Shown: piece by piece, positions 24,201 to 39,200 of the stretch
Position numbering within the stretch: the stretch's first letter is position 1
Layout: every line of letters starts with the position of its first letter
Assembly: GCA_030141605.1 (NCBI GenBank)
Contig: JAQGDQ010000013.1
Span: forward strand, 758,447-822,446
From: Tubiluchus corallicola
Taxonomy: Eukaryota > Priapulida > Priapulimorpha > Priapulimorphida > Tubiluchidae
DNA: 64,000 nt
Reading direction: 5' to 3'
Position numbers and translations under genes: made by a program
Notes under the pieces: model-generated
What the model was told of the DNA's origin: nothing
Databases searched by the model: none
What the model saw: only the letters and a program-made list of their open reading frames with translations

Positions 24201-27200
24201 ACTGTTTTGCCTAATTTGAACTGACACAGCTTACCTGTTGTAGCATAGATGACCAGTAACAGCCATTTGCACCTCCTTCTCCTCCACTGGACCTCAAACA
24301 ATCCTCACAATGATTAGAAACATGGCAGCCGTAAGGACATTGAAGTGGCTGCGTTACAATTTCAATCTAAAAGTAAAAGCAAACATTTTGCTAAAAGCAA
24401 AACACAAGAGCAAACAATTACCTATTTATCAATACAACATATCCTTCATTCGGAATGTCAAAAGGCACTCCTACCCACTCGGTTCGGTGCAACTTGGAAT
24501 TTTATTAAACTCTAAAATATGTTGAACTAATTATAACTCACATTTCCCTCTATGTTTTAAGAAAATTAAAAGTAAATTGCTATTCATTTCGATAAATTCA
24601 TTCATAGGCGGCGCCATACTTAGTGCGTGTACACCCACTAGACTTTACTTGTAGGGATGCACCGCTTGAAAATATGGGTTCGACTTACATAAAAAATCAT
24701 CTTATAGCCAATCGACCAGAACCAGTTCTGGTCATAAGTCAACGACTACTTGTATACAGAAGAATGCTGACTACTTGTATACAGAAGAATGCTTTATCTG
24801 TAAACCTATTGATGCCAAGAACACAGTGAAAATAAGCAGCTCTTTTAAACAAACTTAGCGACATTATAAGGTACCTAATAATAGTTATACAAGATACTTA
24901 CTGAAAGCCTTGGATCAAGAATCGAATGCATTTTCTTATTTAGGCAGTTCCAAGGGAAAATTGGTTTCTCTCGCACAGATATAGAATGATCACCTAAACA
25001 CACAAATATTAACAACAGTTAGGCTAGCATTCCTCCATGTGGTCAAGCTGGATATAGCTACCTTCCCCAGTGTGACTCAGCTGGACATAGCTAGAATTCC
25101 CCAGTGTGGTCAAGCTAGACATGGCTAGCATTCACCAGGGTGATCAAGTTGGACATTGTGAACTTTAGCATGCAGGAAGTAAGCATTTAGTTGCTGCAAA
25201 TAAATGTTTTCATACTGACAATGTCCTGCTTAGCTCAATTAAAAGATTAAAGGTTAGTTGGTACTAATATTATATACAGTGAACATAGCACAACAAGATG
25301 ATACTAAGTGGTGAGATGTATTGTACCTTGTCGCTTAAAGAAACGAGTCCACATACAGTTCCTTGAAAATGGAGAGATACAGTTTTCGCAGCTGCTGTAA
25401 TGACACATTTGAGTGAAACATTTCTCGGGAATGTCTACGGCTTGTTCCGCTCTGGTTCCACTGACACAAAGTGGCTTCTGGCACGGATGCGTCGTCGGCA
25501 GACACTGGTCACACGCGTGACACCAGTGACAAGGCTTAAGAAAAAAATTAAGCAATAGTTAAAAATTACCTGACAAACTGTTTAATTTATGTGCAAATTG
25601 AAAGATGCGGCAAGCAGGACGTAACAGAAAAAAAAAAGATATCACAAATATCGCGAGCATTTGATTTAAAGTTAGAATTATCTAACAGAGAAAGGAAGTG
25701 TTTATTATCTGGTGGTGCAAAAAATTTACCAAAGTTTCGATAGCTGCATTTTAAGAAGAAACAATGGATTCACTTGAAAATTACTACACTGATATTACAA
25801 ACACTTATGTATATACATTAAAGAATAAAGTACCATTTTTCTTGGCAACAAAAGCTGTAAACTTGTAATCATGGGGGGGGGGCGACCCCAATTTCGGGCA
25901 AACACGTTTTTTTTGGGCAATCACCAAATTTTTCGGGCACCGGCCAAATGATGATAAAAATAAAATAAATAAAAGGAAATCTTGAAATTTCTCTATGGCG
26001 CCAAATGAAGTGTCAGAAATTCGGGCATTTTTTTGATCATGGGGTGGGGTGAAGAAATGCTGACCTGCGTTTCTTTCGAGTTGACGCTCTATTTTTCGGG
26101 TAAAAGTGGCTCAGCCCCCCCCCTGAAGAAATCTGCCCGTATACCTATGCTTCTAACCCTCGCAGACAAAAGCTAATAAATTGTAACACTGCACTGTTAA
26201 ATTTCAACTTTGCAGGGCACTTCATTCTAATATTATTGTACTTTAAACTTCGGTGCATTTTTCTGTACCACCCGATATAAATACCAAAGGAAGAGAAGTA
26301 AATTAATAAACTACTTAATAAATGAATTAACAAAAGTGACTTGGATGCTTCAAACATGAGTAAGTTATTTGAAGTTTTCCTGAAAGATTGTAAGAAACTG
26401 TTTAAAAGTAAAACCGGATCCAATCTTAAACTGTAGGTCAAAATAATCGACTTTAAAATATCGAAAGGAAACTATTTTTTCAAAAAAACTAGTTTTCCGC
26501 TACTACATGCATTTCGCCATTTGCCAGTTAGACGAGCACTAGCACCCGCATTTCGGAAACGCATTGCATAAAAACAGGTGCTGTACCTCTCAGTTCAAAT
26601 GTGTTAGTTTGTGACGAACTACACACATTCAACAGCTCATGTGTGAGAACAGCGGTAAATTTGAAATTTTAATTTTAATCTTAAAACTTGCCAAGTTTTA
26701 GTGCAACGCACTGAATATCTTACAGTAGCACTGTACTTTAATTTTCGCTAAACACGTGCAATACACTTGTGGAATAGTTTTGCTGTTGAAAATTATGTTT
26801 GTTTGTGATGTCATCAATAGTTGAGCTCGCCTGTTGTTAATTAAGATTTTAATCTATTTAATCATCAGAAATGCTTTTGCAGTATTAACTGCATTCAAAT
26901 GTATACTTTTTATCAGACTTGAAAATGGGGTAGCATATGAAAAATCATCCTGTCTTCCTTTAACGCTTACCGGTTCGCTTGCAGTGTTGTAAATAGGAAG
27001 GTTTGAAACACATTCGACACACGTCCGGTGGAGAGCACAGTCACGTTGTCCCACAACCGTGATGTAGTTACATCTGGTGCCCTCATGTAAAGTGTGTGTT
27101 TGACTACACCTGCAAATGTAGTTTAAAATGTACATGCAAAATACACATAAAATATTCTCAACATAATCTCAGTGCGCATGTATCTGAGTTTATAAGTGCT

Positions 27201-30200
27201 TGTAAAATCAAGAAAATAAACAACGGCAGCAACAACACCGTCCAATCAATCAATCATCATCTACAACAACGATGACTACAGCGATGACTCCAACAAAACA
27301 GCCGGAAATTTTGAGTAAAGACACTGCAGTTTAGTTTGTGTGACTGTGCAATATAAACTGATGGGTACTAGTAACACAAACATTTGAGTACAGTAAGTCC
27401 TCGCTTAACAGCGCTAATGCTTCCAGCAAGATGTGACGTTAAGCGAAACATCATTAAACGAAACCAAAACTTAAATAGGAAACAATGCAAACGAATTGAG
27501 ACACATTCCAGAACCAAAAATCAATGCATCAATGCTGCGTAAATCATATAAATTAAACCTTTTCAGTTCTATTCATATTTCTACTGATTAATTTGCTTGA
27601 AACTGCCTGTCTTTCTTACCAGCATCTAGCTAGACTTACTAGCGATTTCTCCTTAAACACTCTGTGTTAAACAATACGTAGTAAAAGCCAAGCTCTGAAT
27701 GGAGCGACCTTAAAACAGTTTCATGTAGTACTAATCTGGTTGTTATAGCAACAGGTTGCAGACAGAATTCCTTGGCATGAAGTTTAAATTCGGGTGTCAC
27801 TTGATACAAACAGCTAGAATTTAGTTCATAGTCAGTCGGGAAGCAGAAACATTATAATAATTGCACTATTTAGGTTATTAATGCATTTTTAGAACAGAAT
27901 AACACAATATATACAGTGGTAATGTCTCAAATTTAGGAAAAAAGTTGTTGATAAAATAAAAAACGGCTGTGAGCAAAGTAAAAAAATTATCGTTAAAATG
28001 AAATGGTGGGTGGTTAAGTGAGGAAAAGGTGATAAATGTTTAGCGTCGTTAAAACGAAACGTCGCTAAACAGGGAGCCGTTAAGTGAGGAAAAGGTGACA
28101 AATGTTTAGCGTCGTTAAAATGAAACATCGCTAAACAGGGAGTCGTTAAGTGAGGTAACGGTGTCAAATGTTGATCGTCGTTAAAACGAAATGTCGCTAA
28201 ACAGGGAGTTGTTAAGCAAGGACTTTACTGTGCAGTAATAATTTACACGAATATTCTAATATTATTGCTGCCCGATAATAATCTTATTTGAAAGCTTTCG
28301 CAACAAACTTCGCATAAGTTTGTTTATAGCCTTGTTCACAAGTATAAATTCATGCAGAACCCTTATAGTCTTACAAGACAAATTTTCACTCATAGGCTAA
28401 CAACTGATGTTTAATGTTACCTTTCTGGTTGAGGTTTCGAATTAGAAAAGCAAAGAGAAAAATTTCCTTGTGTCGACTGAACAATACACATTGAACAACC
28501 AGTCATTCGCAAGCATCTAAAAGTAAAAGATCAGAATAGTTAAGCTATAGTATTCTTGTACTGTTTACTTTTTACAAATGTGTGCTTGCAAACCAAAACC
28601 ATCCAAAAGTTTGCATAGTTAAAGGTACTTTATGACGCTTCAAAGTCAAACGCACCAAAAACTTGGTCAAATGTCAATTTTTTGTTTTTCATAAAAACAA
28701 ACGCTAAATATATAGGTATATTTACTAGATTTAAACATAACTCAACGTGTTCTTGCATAGTCCGTAGCAACCAATATTTGTGCGGTTGCTAAGTGTTTTG
28801 TAAAAACGTGATAAAAAAACAATGGCAGAAATTTTCCCAAGATTATGTTTTTCAGTGGATAGTCAACACCTTGACTTCAACCTGGATTATCTCAGCTTAA
28901 ATTTAACGTAAAGTGATGAGCTTGGTATCAAAATGATCCTCACGAAATGGAGATTCAGAATGTAGGTGAATAACTAGAAAAGCTTAATTGCCGACTTGTG
29001 AATGATTTTGCGATGCAAGCACACAAATATAAAACAACATTATTTTGATATTATTTCAAATTTTACAAATGGAAACTATGGATTTACTTCATAGTTCTCT
29101 TTCTCACGTGCATAAACCTCTAAAAAATGTTTTACAAAAACTCATGGTATGTGAGAAAAAATGTTCATTTAACTTTGTCAATATCTTTGGGATTTTGGTG
29201 ATGCTCTCTTTCTTAGGAATACATTCAGAAAACAAACAAGGTAGTTAGTTAAATTTATGCAATTACTGTACAATTTATTCAAATTTAAAAACTGTCATTA
29301 ATCATGTACAGTAGTGTTTCCACCGATTACTAATCATTAGAGCCCAGAGCCGCGCCATTTCAGCTGAGCTCCAGCCAGTTTATTTCCACAGTCAACCTAG
29401 CCGATAAGAAACCCAGCTTTAATCGCGCCAGTCACTCAGTGGCGAAGATTTTTATTCTTGCGATAATCACTTGACACTGTAAATCACTGGCTGAGATATG
29501 GTAAATGTATTGCGGATTCGCGGTCAGATGGTGGCAGAGATACTAAACTATTTTTGAACAAGAAAGCTGGTTAATTCAAAATTAAATCCATAAACAGGTA
29601 ACGTTAGTTCCCCGTATAGAATCATTCTGGCGTTTTGTTTTAATTTGTCGGTAATAGAGATAAGCCTCGCCAACAGTTGGAATTAAATTATATTTACAAT
29701 AAATCCATTGCTTTTTCAAAATAATAAAAATTGATCTCTAATGCATTATTTCAATTTGTACATCCGTTTTTCCCTGTGTATAAGCAACAGAAAATATTTA
29801 CAAAATTTTTCTCCTAAATTAACAGTTAACTAACAATTTATCATTTATTTATTTTTTTCTTTAAACTAACTCAGCTGAAAAGTCAGCCAAGCCGTGTGAG
29901 TCAGCTGATATAGTAGCAACTGACTCTGCTTCAGCCTCTACTAATCATGAATGAAAGAAAATGGTGAAAAATTTACATAGTACATGAAGTGAAAAATACG
30001 CGAACTTGACCTCAAGGGTCAAGATGGTGCTACTTTATATTTCAGTGATTGTAATTTTGAGGGAGAGCACATCTGATACAGAGCATTAATATATCAATTC
30101 AACAATTATTAGCCATATTTCTAGCTGTATACATAATAAGGTGTAGCTTTTGACGATTGCAAAAAAGGCAGCATTTTACAAAACACACGATGCTAGTCAA

Positions 30201-33200
30201 ATATAAGCCATTTTGCACAGCATTTAAATATCAACTTTACTGAGCAGATATGCACAGTGAATTTATTGTAATTTTACAGTAATTTTGACCACAAACTGGA
30301 GTCTTCTTCACAGACACAGATAATTTAAAGCAAATGTAACATGGGAAACCTTTTTTCACAAAGTGACAAACAAAAACCCAGAATGACGTCCAAAGTCGCT
30401 GTGCTAGTCTTTGAAAGTTTCATAAATCACTTCCGAAAAAGGTTTCCCATGTTGCATTTGTTTTAAACTTTCTATACATATTAGTAACAGCGGTGAGCAT
30501 TTAAGACAAAATACTTTAATTTAAAAAAATTAAAGTCAGTGGCTTGTCAGCACCACTTCCGTATGATTTTGTACAGAAAGATTTAAACACTTCAGCATTG
30601 ATCCTTAGATATAAATCCACTTGGGGCATTGCAGCGTGTAGGGAGTAGTGGCATAAAGAGGTGAGCAGAATCTTGTCCCTGCACGTGTGATTCATTGAAG
30701 GAAGAAAGAAACATATTAGTAGTGCGGCATTGTAGTGTCTAGTTTTTTGCTGGATTGTTGTTGTGTTTACTTGACTAGAGAGCAGTTTTCTGTTATACTG
30801 GAATGTCTACAGCAGAAGTAATGGACATCATGATGACATATTAAAAGTGACCATAGCTCGTGGTTGAAACACTGCAAAATTACAACAAATTTACCATATA
30901 TATCTCACCTTTTATTCAGCCAAATATTATCATAACATACATACTCTCGTGTGTTAGTGTGAAGTGAGCAGAGATCCTCAGGCAACCTAAGTCTAACCAA
31001 ATCACCGTATATTGCACCGTCGTAGCCGCCCATAAGATACAATTCTAGGTCATTGTTTCCAGGAATGACAGTGCTGCCTTGGGCAAGACGAGAGCTGATT
31101 TCACCAGCCGTGGTCTTCAAGACTTCGAGAGGAGTCCAAGAGTTGCACAAATACCTTGAAAAAAGACATTAATTATGCATAGACATAACACATTATCATT
31201 AAGAAACAAATTTCTGATCTATAAACTTTGTGAGTTTCTCTGACATCAAATACCAAACTTCACGAAGCGAGTAACGAAATGATGTGATAAAAAGAACATA
31301 CAGTAAGTCCTTGCTTAACGATGTTAATGTGTTTCAGCAAAATGCGATGTTAAGCAAAACATTGTTAAACGAAGCCAAGGCTTCCATAGAAAGTAATGTA
31401 AAAGCTGAGATTCATTAAAGAGGCAAAAATCAATGCTGATTAAATCATATAAATTAAAGGTTTTATGAGTTTTATTCACGTTTCTACAAATTAATTCCTT
31501 TCTGCTTGCTTGGAATCACCTACATGTCTTACTTACCTAGCTAGCAGTTTCTCTTTAGTTGTCTTTAAGGCTAGGCAACAGTTAAACAATAAACACTGCA
31601 GCAGAGTCAAAGCCAAGCCCTGGGCCTCTTTGAGAATTTTATCTAGTCTGGTTACTATAGCAACATGTTGCAGGCAGAATTTCTTACTCCCATGTCTTGC
31701 TGGATACAACCGCCAAGCAGTTAGCATTTTATTGGTCAGGTGGGAAGCAAAAATGTATACTTGTACAATAACTGCAATGTTTACATTACTGGTGCATTTT
31801 TAGAACAAAATAACGCAATACTTGCTGCTTGAATGCATGAAATTAGGTAAAAAAAAATTGTTGATAAAATAAAAATTAGCTTAAAGCAAAGTAGAAAAAT
31901 CTTCGTTAAAACAAAACAGTGAGAAAAGGTGTCAAATGTTCAGTATTGTTATAACGAAATGTCATTATGCAAGGACTTACTGTACTTTACAGAATCGTAA
32001 AATTGAGTTTCTGTCTGAAGGTGAAGAAGTTCTGTTTAATGCATGAAATTTCACCTAGTGCAAGCTAACTTGCAGCGGCTGCACCAGCAAAATGAAAATG
32101 CTCACATTGTTGTACATAAAGCTCCTGTGATATCACACTCACCTGTACGCCATGATTTTTCTATCATACGTGTCCTTGTCGGTCCGCCCCGACATCACAA
32201 GCATGTAATTGTCAGTAGTCATGGCAACGTGGAAGAACCGAGGTCTTGCTTTCTCGCCAACTGGGGAAATGATGCTCCAGTTCAGAGAATTAAGATCCAG
32301 CACGTACAGCCGAGACGTGATATCAATCTGATCGTGAAAGAATTCGTAACCGCCAAATACGTACAGCGAGTTAGACGAACTATGATATACGGTAGTGTGA
32401 CCAAACAAACCTGAGTGAACACAAAAGCAAGGTTAAAATTCGATCATGACTAATTAATTCAAAGATGAAACAAGATAGAAAAAGTACAAATCGTGTAAAG
32501 ATTTTTGAAAACCAACACCTCAAATGTAAACAATAAATAAAAATTAATGTTCAATACTGTAATGGCATGCAGCCTGACTGGCGTAATCACCACGTTACCA
32601 TAAAAACCGAGTAAAGCGCACATCATTCGCATTTTGTAAATTCTACAAATGTCGCTAAAAGTATCTCTATGCACAAGCTGAAGCTGAAAATTAAAACAGT
32701 GGCAAATAAGATATCCGCTATTGCCGATATTAGGTCTATGCACCCACGGGCTCACTGCTGTTAGTCTTGAAATAAGTCTAATGTTGTTAAAATAGTAGCA
32801 AATAATATTTCTGCTATTGCCAATGTTAGTTCTACGTACCCGCAGGCTTATTGCCGTTAGTCTTGGAATAAGTATAATGTTGTTAAAATAGTAGCAAATA
32901 AGATTTCCGCTATTGCCGATATTAGGTCTACGTACCCGCAGGCTTACTGCCGTTAGTCTTGGAATAAGTATAATGTTGTTAAAATAGTAGCAAATAAGAT
33001 TTCCGCTATTGCTAATATTAGTTCTACGTACCCACAGGCTTACTGCCGTTAGTCTTGAAATAAGTCCAACATTATTTAAATAGTAGGAAATAAGATTTCT
33101 GCTATTGCCGATATTAGGTCTACGTACCAGCAGGTCTACTGCCATTAGTCTTGAAATAAGTCCAACGTTTGCCCGCTTCCATTGTTAGGTCGCATTTGTA

Positions 33201-36200
33201 AACTTTGCTGGAAAAAGCACTAAATGGACGAGAGTTGTTCAAAACTTCACCCCACGTAACTCCACCGATCAACACAAAAGTGGAATGTCCTATAATTGTC
33301 ATTGTGTGGCCAGCCAATGGCGGAACAGAAGTAACAATTTCCAGCGCGTCTACGGAGCGGTTTGGTTTCCCATTAGACTGGGACTCTGAAGCATTGAGGG
33401 TTGTCTAGAAAATAAGAATAGAAACATTAAAACATACAATATTCATTTAAAGGAAAAGACATGTCATCAAGCATGTTGGATATATTTTACTGTTATCATT
33501 TAAATTTAGAAAAATGTAGAAAAACTCAGAAGAAATTTGCAAAAAAATCTGTCTATAAAGAATGTAGTTGATTTGTACAACTGCTGCTAAGAAATTTTCA
33601 GGTGTGGTGGTAGCCACCATTTGCTTGAAAAGCATGGTGTAACTGGTGGATTTTGTGACGTTTCGTAAGTGCTCGCTGCCCAAACTAATTCAAACTTCTG
33701 CTGCTTACGTAATGTTCATGCAAAAATGTAAATTAATTGTCTAATTTTTTGTAAAAACTTATAATACTTTTGACAGTAATTGACAGTGTGCTGCTTTTTT
33801 TCAGTCAATGAAAGACGTCAAAGATGGAAAAATCGGCGTTCAAAATGAGACACACATGTGTGGAATGATCGCGACTTTAAAGTGAAAAGACTAATTACGC
33901 GAGTTGCTTATCGCACTTATTCACAAACATTGTAATAAGTTTAACTTCTTAGAAGGGTTGACTTCTCCTTTAATAAGAACAACTCTTAACCGCTTATGAC
34001 AGATACATTTTAAACACCTCTGCAAATTGTAAATTATTAATCCTAAGGCAATAAGAAACATTTTTTACGATGCAAACCCACATTTAAAACTACTAGGCAG
34101 TGCTTCACGTCTTAGTAACACTGTTACAAAGATTTAGTAATTTGCAGAAACATACACATATGCACATGCACACATACACACACACACACGCGCACACATA
34201 TACATATATACAAAAAGTGAATAAACATGTTAACACTCTGTGTACCTCCAATTCTTTCCATGTCCCAGAGGAGAAATTAAGCAGACTGAATCCTTGTATG
34301 ATTTGATTACTGCTAAAACCTCCATATACATACATTGCGTCAATATCTTCTAGCACAATAGCAGTATGTTGGTATCTCTTCCTACCCTCAGAACCAAATG
34401 GCTGAAAAAAGAGATCCTTTCAGAACAAAATTTAAAGTAAATTCAATGCAGAGAGTCTAGCACTCATATTAGTGAAGATATTTTAGTGTGTAACACAAAA
34501 TACAATGTATACGCGTTGTTTAATTCTATGTTAAAGGAAAACCAGGAGAATTGTACACACAATTATGTTAAAATAAAGTATGTTCTAAAATAATGAAAAC
34601 CTCATATAGTTAAATTTTCAAAGTTATGCGTGGCTCAACAAATCCACTAGGACTGGCAATGATGCCTTTTTTCACATTCGCTTGGCCGACAAATAGGCGT
34701 GGTACCACGATAAGCATGATCATGAACTGCAATGTTTGTCTGTGACATCAGTGTGATGAAGAGTTCATTTTTGTAAACGTTTTCACTTAGGTAAACGTGC
34801 TTGACGTGCAGGAAAGATGCACACCATTGCACACGTAGGCGATAGCTGTATTCAGTCACTGATACCTAACTTTCCAGGGTAATTATTCAAATATCAGGAA
34901 CAATTGCTAAGTTTTATAGGCAAATAAACATAACTTTAGATATTAAATGAAAATGAGATTGAGTCTAATCAATCGTCCGCTTTTCCTTTAAGCTGAATTT
35001 CTGTTACACTGACGGCAAGTTTGTCTGTTTTAATACAATTCATCTAAATAAGAGGCCAGTGTCACTTAAGTAGCAACTTAGAGTGGAAACGCCAAAAACA
35101 ACAACAGTTACAAAAATAGAAATTCCCTAATGATAGAAAGTGACTGTTAACATTCTTCCTGAAATTAGTGAAGTTGTAATCAACAGGGAAACAGTTTTCA
35201 GGTAAGGAGTACCACAGATAAGAGGCCAAAGGGAAAAACTGGTTTTCTAAGCAATCGTTCTGCATCTAGGAGCATTCAGAGCAAAAATATGAAAAGCAAT
35301 AGCAAACTGGGTACTATGACTAAACTATTAGAAATTGAGAATTTACTTAAATGGCAAGAAAACACTACTCTTACATAAAGCTAAAAAATTCTTCTTGAAG
35401 TTCTATATTATATGCATGCAGTTTTATTGTAAAGAGAGCTTGCGTTGGCAGTAACACTGTAAAAACTTGAATTGAAAATTTATACTCCTGTGATGACCAT
35501 TAGGCGCAGGCGTTTTAACAGTAAGTCACTTGAAACAAATTTAAATAACAATGTGTAAAGTTTAAAAAAAATAATCAGAGCATTCGTAGCGTACACTTCC
35601 ATTGCTAATTGCACACTGGAACAGTCAAATAGTGACATTCTACCACATGGTGCAAACATTATAAATTTTTAAAAATTTAGTTTTTCAGTTAAACACATAT
35701 TTCAGACAGGTAAGTGTAATAACCTATCTTAGGTATGGAAAGTTTTTCGAGACTTTAAATAAAATTCGATTTCTCCTCTTCATAGCTGTTTAAAGGATTA
35801 GAAAGGATTAGCTGAAGTAGGTTTCAGAAAAATCACCTTAAAAATTATATTTACATTATTTTTATCCATATATTATAGTCGCGTTAAAAGGAATTTTTGT
35901 TTGTTTTCATTTTAAATCTCCCGCAATCCTGTTCCAAAGTCGCCATTACATGACATCACTTACATAAACGTAAATCAGGGGAAGGAATGGCAATGCTAAC
36001 ATGGTTCACACCCTGTCTTTTCCATGACTTTTCCCAGACCAAATATTGATTTTTGATGATCAAGATAAGCAGAAATTGCACTATTAGTATACATATTCTA
36101 GTGTGCATGGACATTCATGTATATACTGATATATAATGTGTCGGCCAATCATTAGTTTTGGAACAGAAATCGGACCTGGAAGCCTGTCAATTTCGTGTGA

Positions 36201-39200
36201 ACACGGATCACTGAAAAATATGTTTGGAAAAATATCAGTTCATTCTGATTATTTTTACGACCCTTTCCAATTTCCCTGACTTTTCACCAAATCATCTTTT
36301 TCCGACTTTCCAGGATAGCCTGTATTTTCAATGATTTTCACTGACCGTGGGAACCCGGACATTAAATTATGTCCCAAAAAACTTTCAGTGCAAATCTGTA
36401 TTACTTAGCATTTTGCTTACCTGCTAGAAAGACTTATGTAACTAGAAATAATAATTTAAAATGTTCGTACCAAGTGGTAAAATGTCGCTGACTCACCCTC
36501 CAGGGTGCGCCACTCACTAACCGAAAACGTATTTTTTATCTTATTGACGAGATGCAGTAATTTAAAATTTTATTTAGTTAGTAACATGTGTACTACAAAT
36601 GCTCTGACTATTTTTTCAATCTTTAACGCAATGCTATCTTACCAATAAAATGGCGGCATCTAGCGGGAGTTTAAATTTACAAGTTTTATACAATGTTACT
36701 GCCGACGCAATCTCCGTTTGCAAAAGGCAGTATGTAAGTTGTATAAAATTTCAAGACAAACTTGTAACGCTTTATGTAAGTGGAGGATTTTCCTTTGCTT
36801 TAACGTAAAACTTAAAAACGATTAGTCTGAACATCGAACACCAGAGTGCTCTTACCGTCCAATGATAATTGCTCTTCAGGTCGTACTTGAATATGCTTCC
36901 AAGTTCACCGTGAACGTAGGAATAGCCTCCGTAAATGTACAGAGATTCATTATGGGCAACCAAAGAATGACCGGTTCGGAAGAGTAGACTCGTGTTGAAC
37001 ATGTCTTCCCGTAACGGATCATGAAGCCAATTAAACACGCCCATGTCATCTACAACTGACCTACTGCAGTCGAAGCCAGTGAAACCTTCATTACACTGAC
37101 ATCTATTGACCATCTATAAAAATAAAAAAATGCATTTATTGCTAAAAATGTAAACAAGACAGTATTAAACTGGAATTAAAGTTTAGAAAAAATACTTTTG
37201 CAAAATTTTAAATGGTAACTTTCTGAAAGTGACTGAAGGAGTTTTTAACATTAAAAGGTATCAGATGGCACACGATTGGCAGAGCTTGTCCAATCACTGA
37301 GTAAACAAGTAAGGCAAAAAGATTTCCCATGTTGCAAGAATGCTGTAGAGTATAGCGATGAGTAAAAAGTGTAGTGTACTTTTTTTGTAACACTGGAAAA
37401 CTATAACTGGTAGCTAAATTCTACATAGTACATACTGTTTTTTCACTTTTTGTAAACGGATACTATTTTAGTTTTGCCAACACAGCAGAGAACTAACCTG
37501 AAACTTCAAAGCTGGTTGTTGTATGTCTTGTTTAAGCATGAATCAAGTTTAGCAAATTTAAATTTCCTTTGTGTAATTAACACTACCTTACACAGCTAGT
37601 AATTATCGTTTACAAGCAAAGCTAAAGTAGGATTTGTAGGACTTGAAAAGAGCTATAAAATGGCATAAGGTTAGTATGTTTAGCAGTTTAGTAACTTTCC
37701 AAAAAAATATACATTTCAAACATTTATTAAACACTAAAATGTAGGCAACATTTGAGTAGTCTTAGAGAAATCCCTATTTTTAATGCAGAGCTTCTAAGTA
37801 TTAAAAAGTACAAGTGAACATATTCCAATAACAGTTTTTTTTTTCAATTTTGTGCATTTTGTTTTTTCAATGTGTAATTACTTTAGTTTCATTACTATTA
37901 GAATCAATTACTTTATTTTTCGAAAACACACACAGGGCTGACGCTAGAAAATGCGGGACTCACTTCGAAAACCGTTTGTGGGGCCGTTTGCCCTACAAAA
38001 ACTGTAAATTGATGTTTTATGCATCTCAGCCAAAAAGCATTGAAGACTTAAGGCTCCACCATTAGCCTCAATAAATTGATGTTTTATGTGTCTCAGCCAA
38101 AAAGCATTGAAGACTTAAGGCTCCACCATTAGCCTCAATTATCTACTAAGAAGCTCAAGCCCATATGAAAATTTTAATGTTTAATTACAAGTAAAGCTAA
38201 TTACTGACCTACTGTTTGTGGATAGGCTTTCTAATAACAGAGATTTTTGACTTTTTTATACGAGAAATATTTAAAGAAAGTCAAATTTCGAAGTCAATGG
38301 TTGTCTTAATGTCATTTTCTACAAACAGCATCGCCAGGTTATTTAGTCTCTCTTGTTGACCATGGGTATTTTTTAATCTAGGTTGAGGGTTTGAATATCA
38401 TCCACAAATTAAAATCCAGTGATGATCTAACTAATAATATGGTTCGTCAATTAACTTTTTTAAAGGTAACTGTTGACGATAAGCTGAAATTGCAAACAAA
38501 TAAACGATCAGCAAAAACATATTGAAACATGGATAGGAGGACAGACTGACTGGTTTCACTTTTTCACAATATCAAGAAACTTCGTGCACACTGGAGACAC
38601 TCATTAATTCATCATACAGCGTCCTCCACTCCAGTGTGTACGTGGGGACCTTGCTGGCATGCAGCCCAATTTGAATGAATCTGTTTAATTGTCTTAAAAC
38701 CTGCCCTGCACACACATGTACACGGTAAAGTGTGTAGCAGTGAAACAAATGAAATGTTTAGTACACAAAAAACACAAATAAGAATGAAAAACATGGATAC
38801 GTCTATTAGTATGTATAAAATGAAGATAATAAATTGATTGATACACTGTTCTAACAATAAGTATCTCATACAACTCCAAATTTACAGATAATTACAGATA
38901 AGTCCATTACCTGTCGTTTCTGTGTAGTTCCATAATGCCAAATGCATTAATACTAAATACTTACCAAGTCACAAAATCCGTGGAAGGAACAATTTCTTGG
39001 ACAGTTTTCTATAGAACAGCCAGGTCCACTGAAACCTTCTTTGCACACGCACGATCCGTCATGACATACGTGATTACCAGTACAGTTTGATGGACAAGTG
39101 TTCACCTAAGAAGAGAGAGACGGATTATTTTGAGTTTTCATAGATGCATCGTACACCAATTAAATGGCTACGTCTAAAGGTCATCGCAGGAGTTTAAATT

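Noticed and set aside
27889-28167. Repetitive 92-codon open frame on the - strand
   Set aside because: Created by the subterminal repeats of the Tigger-like MITE; no transposase motif.
32459-33145. 228-codon open frame on the - strand with repeated [16 protein letters not shown]-type units
   Set aside because: It is produced by the 96-bp array in an intron and is not in the frame of the adjoining exon; no known domain.
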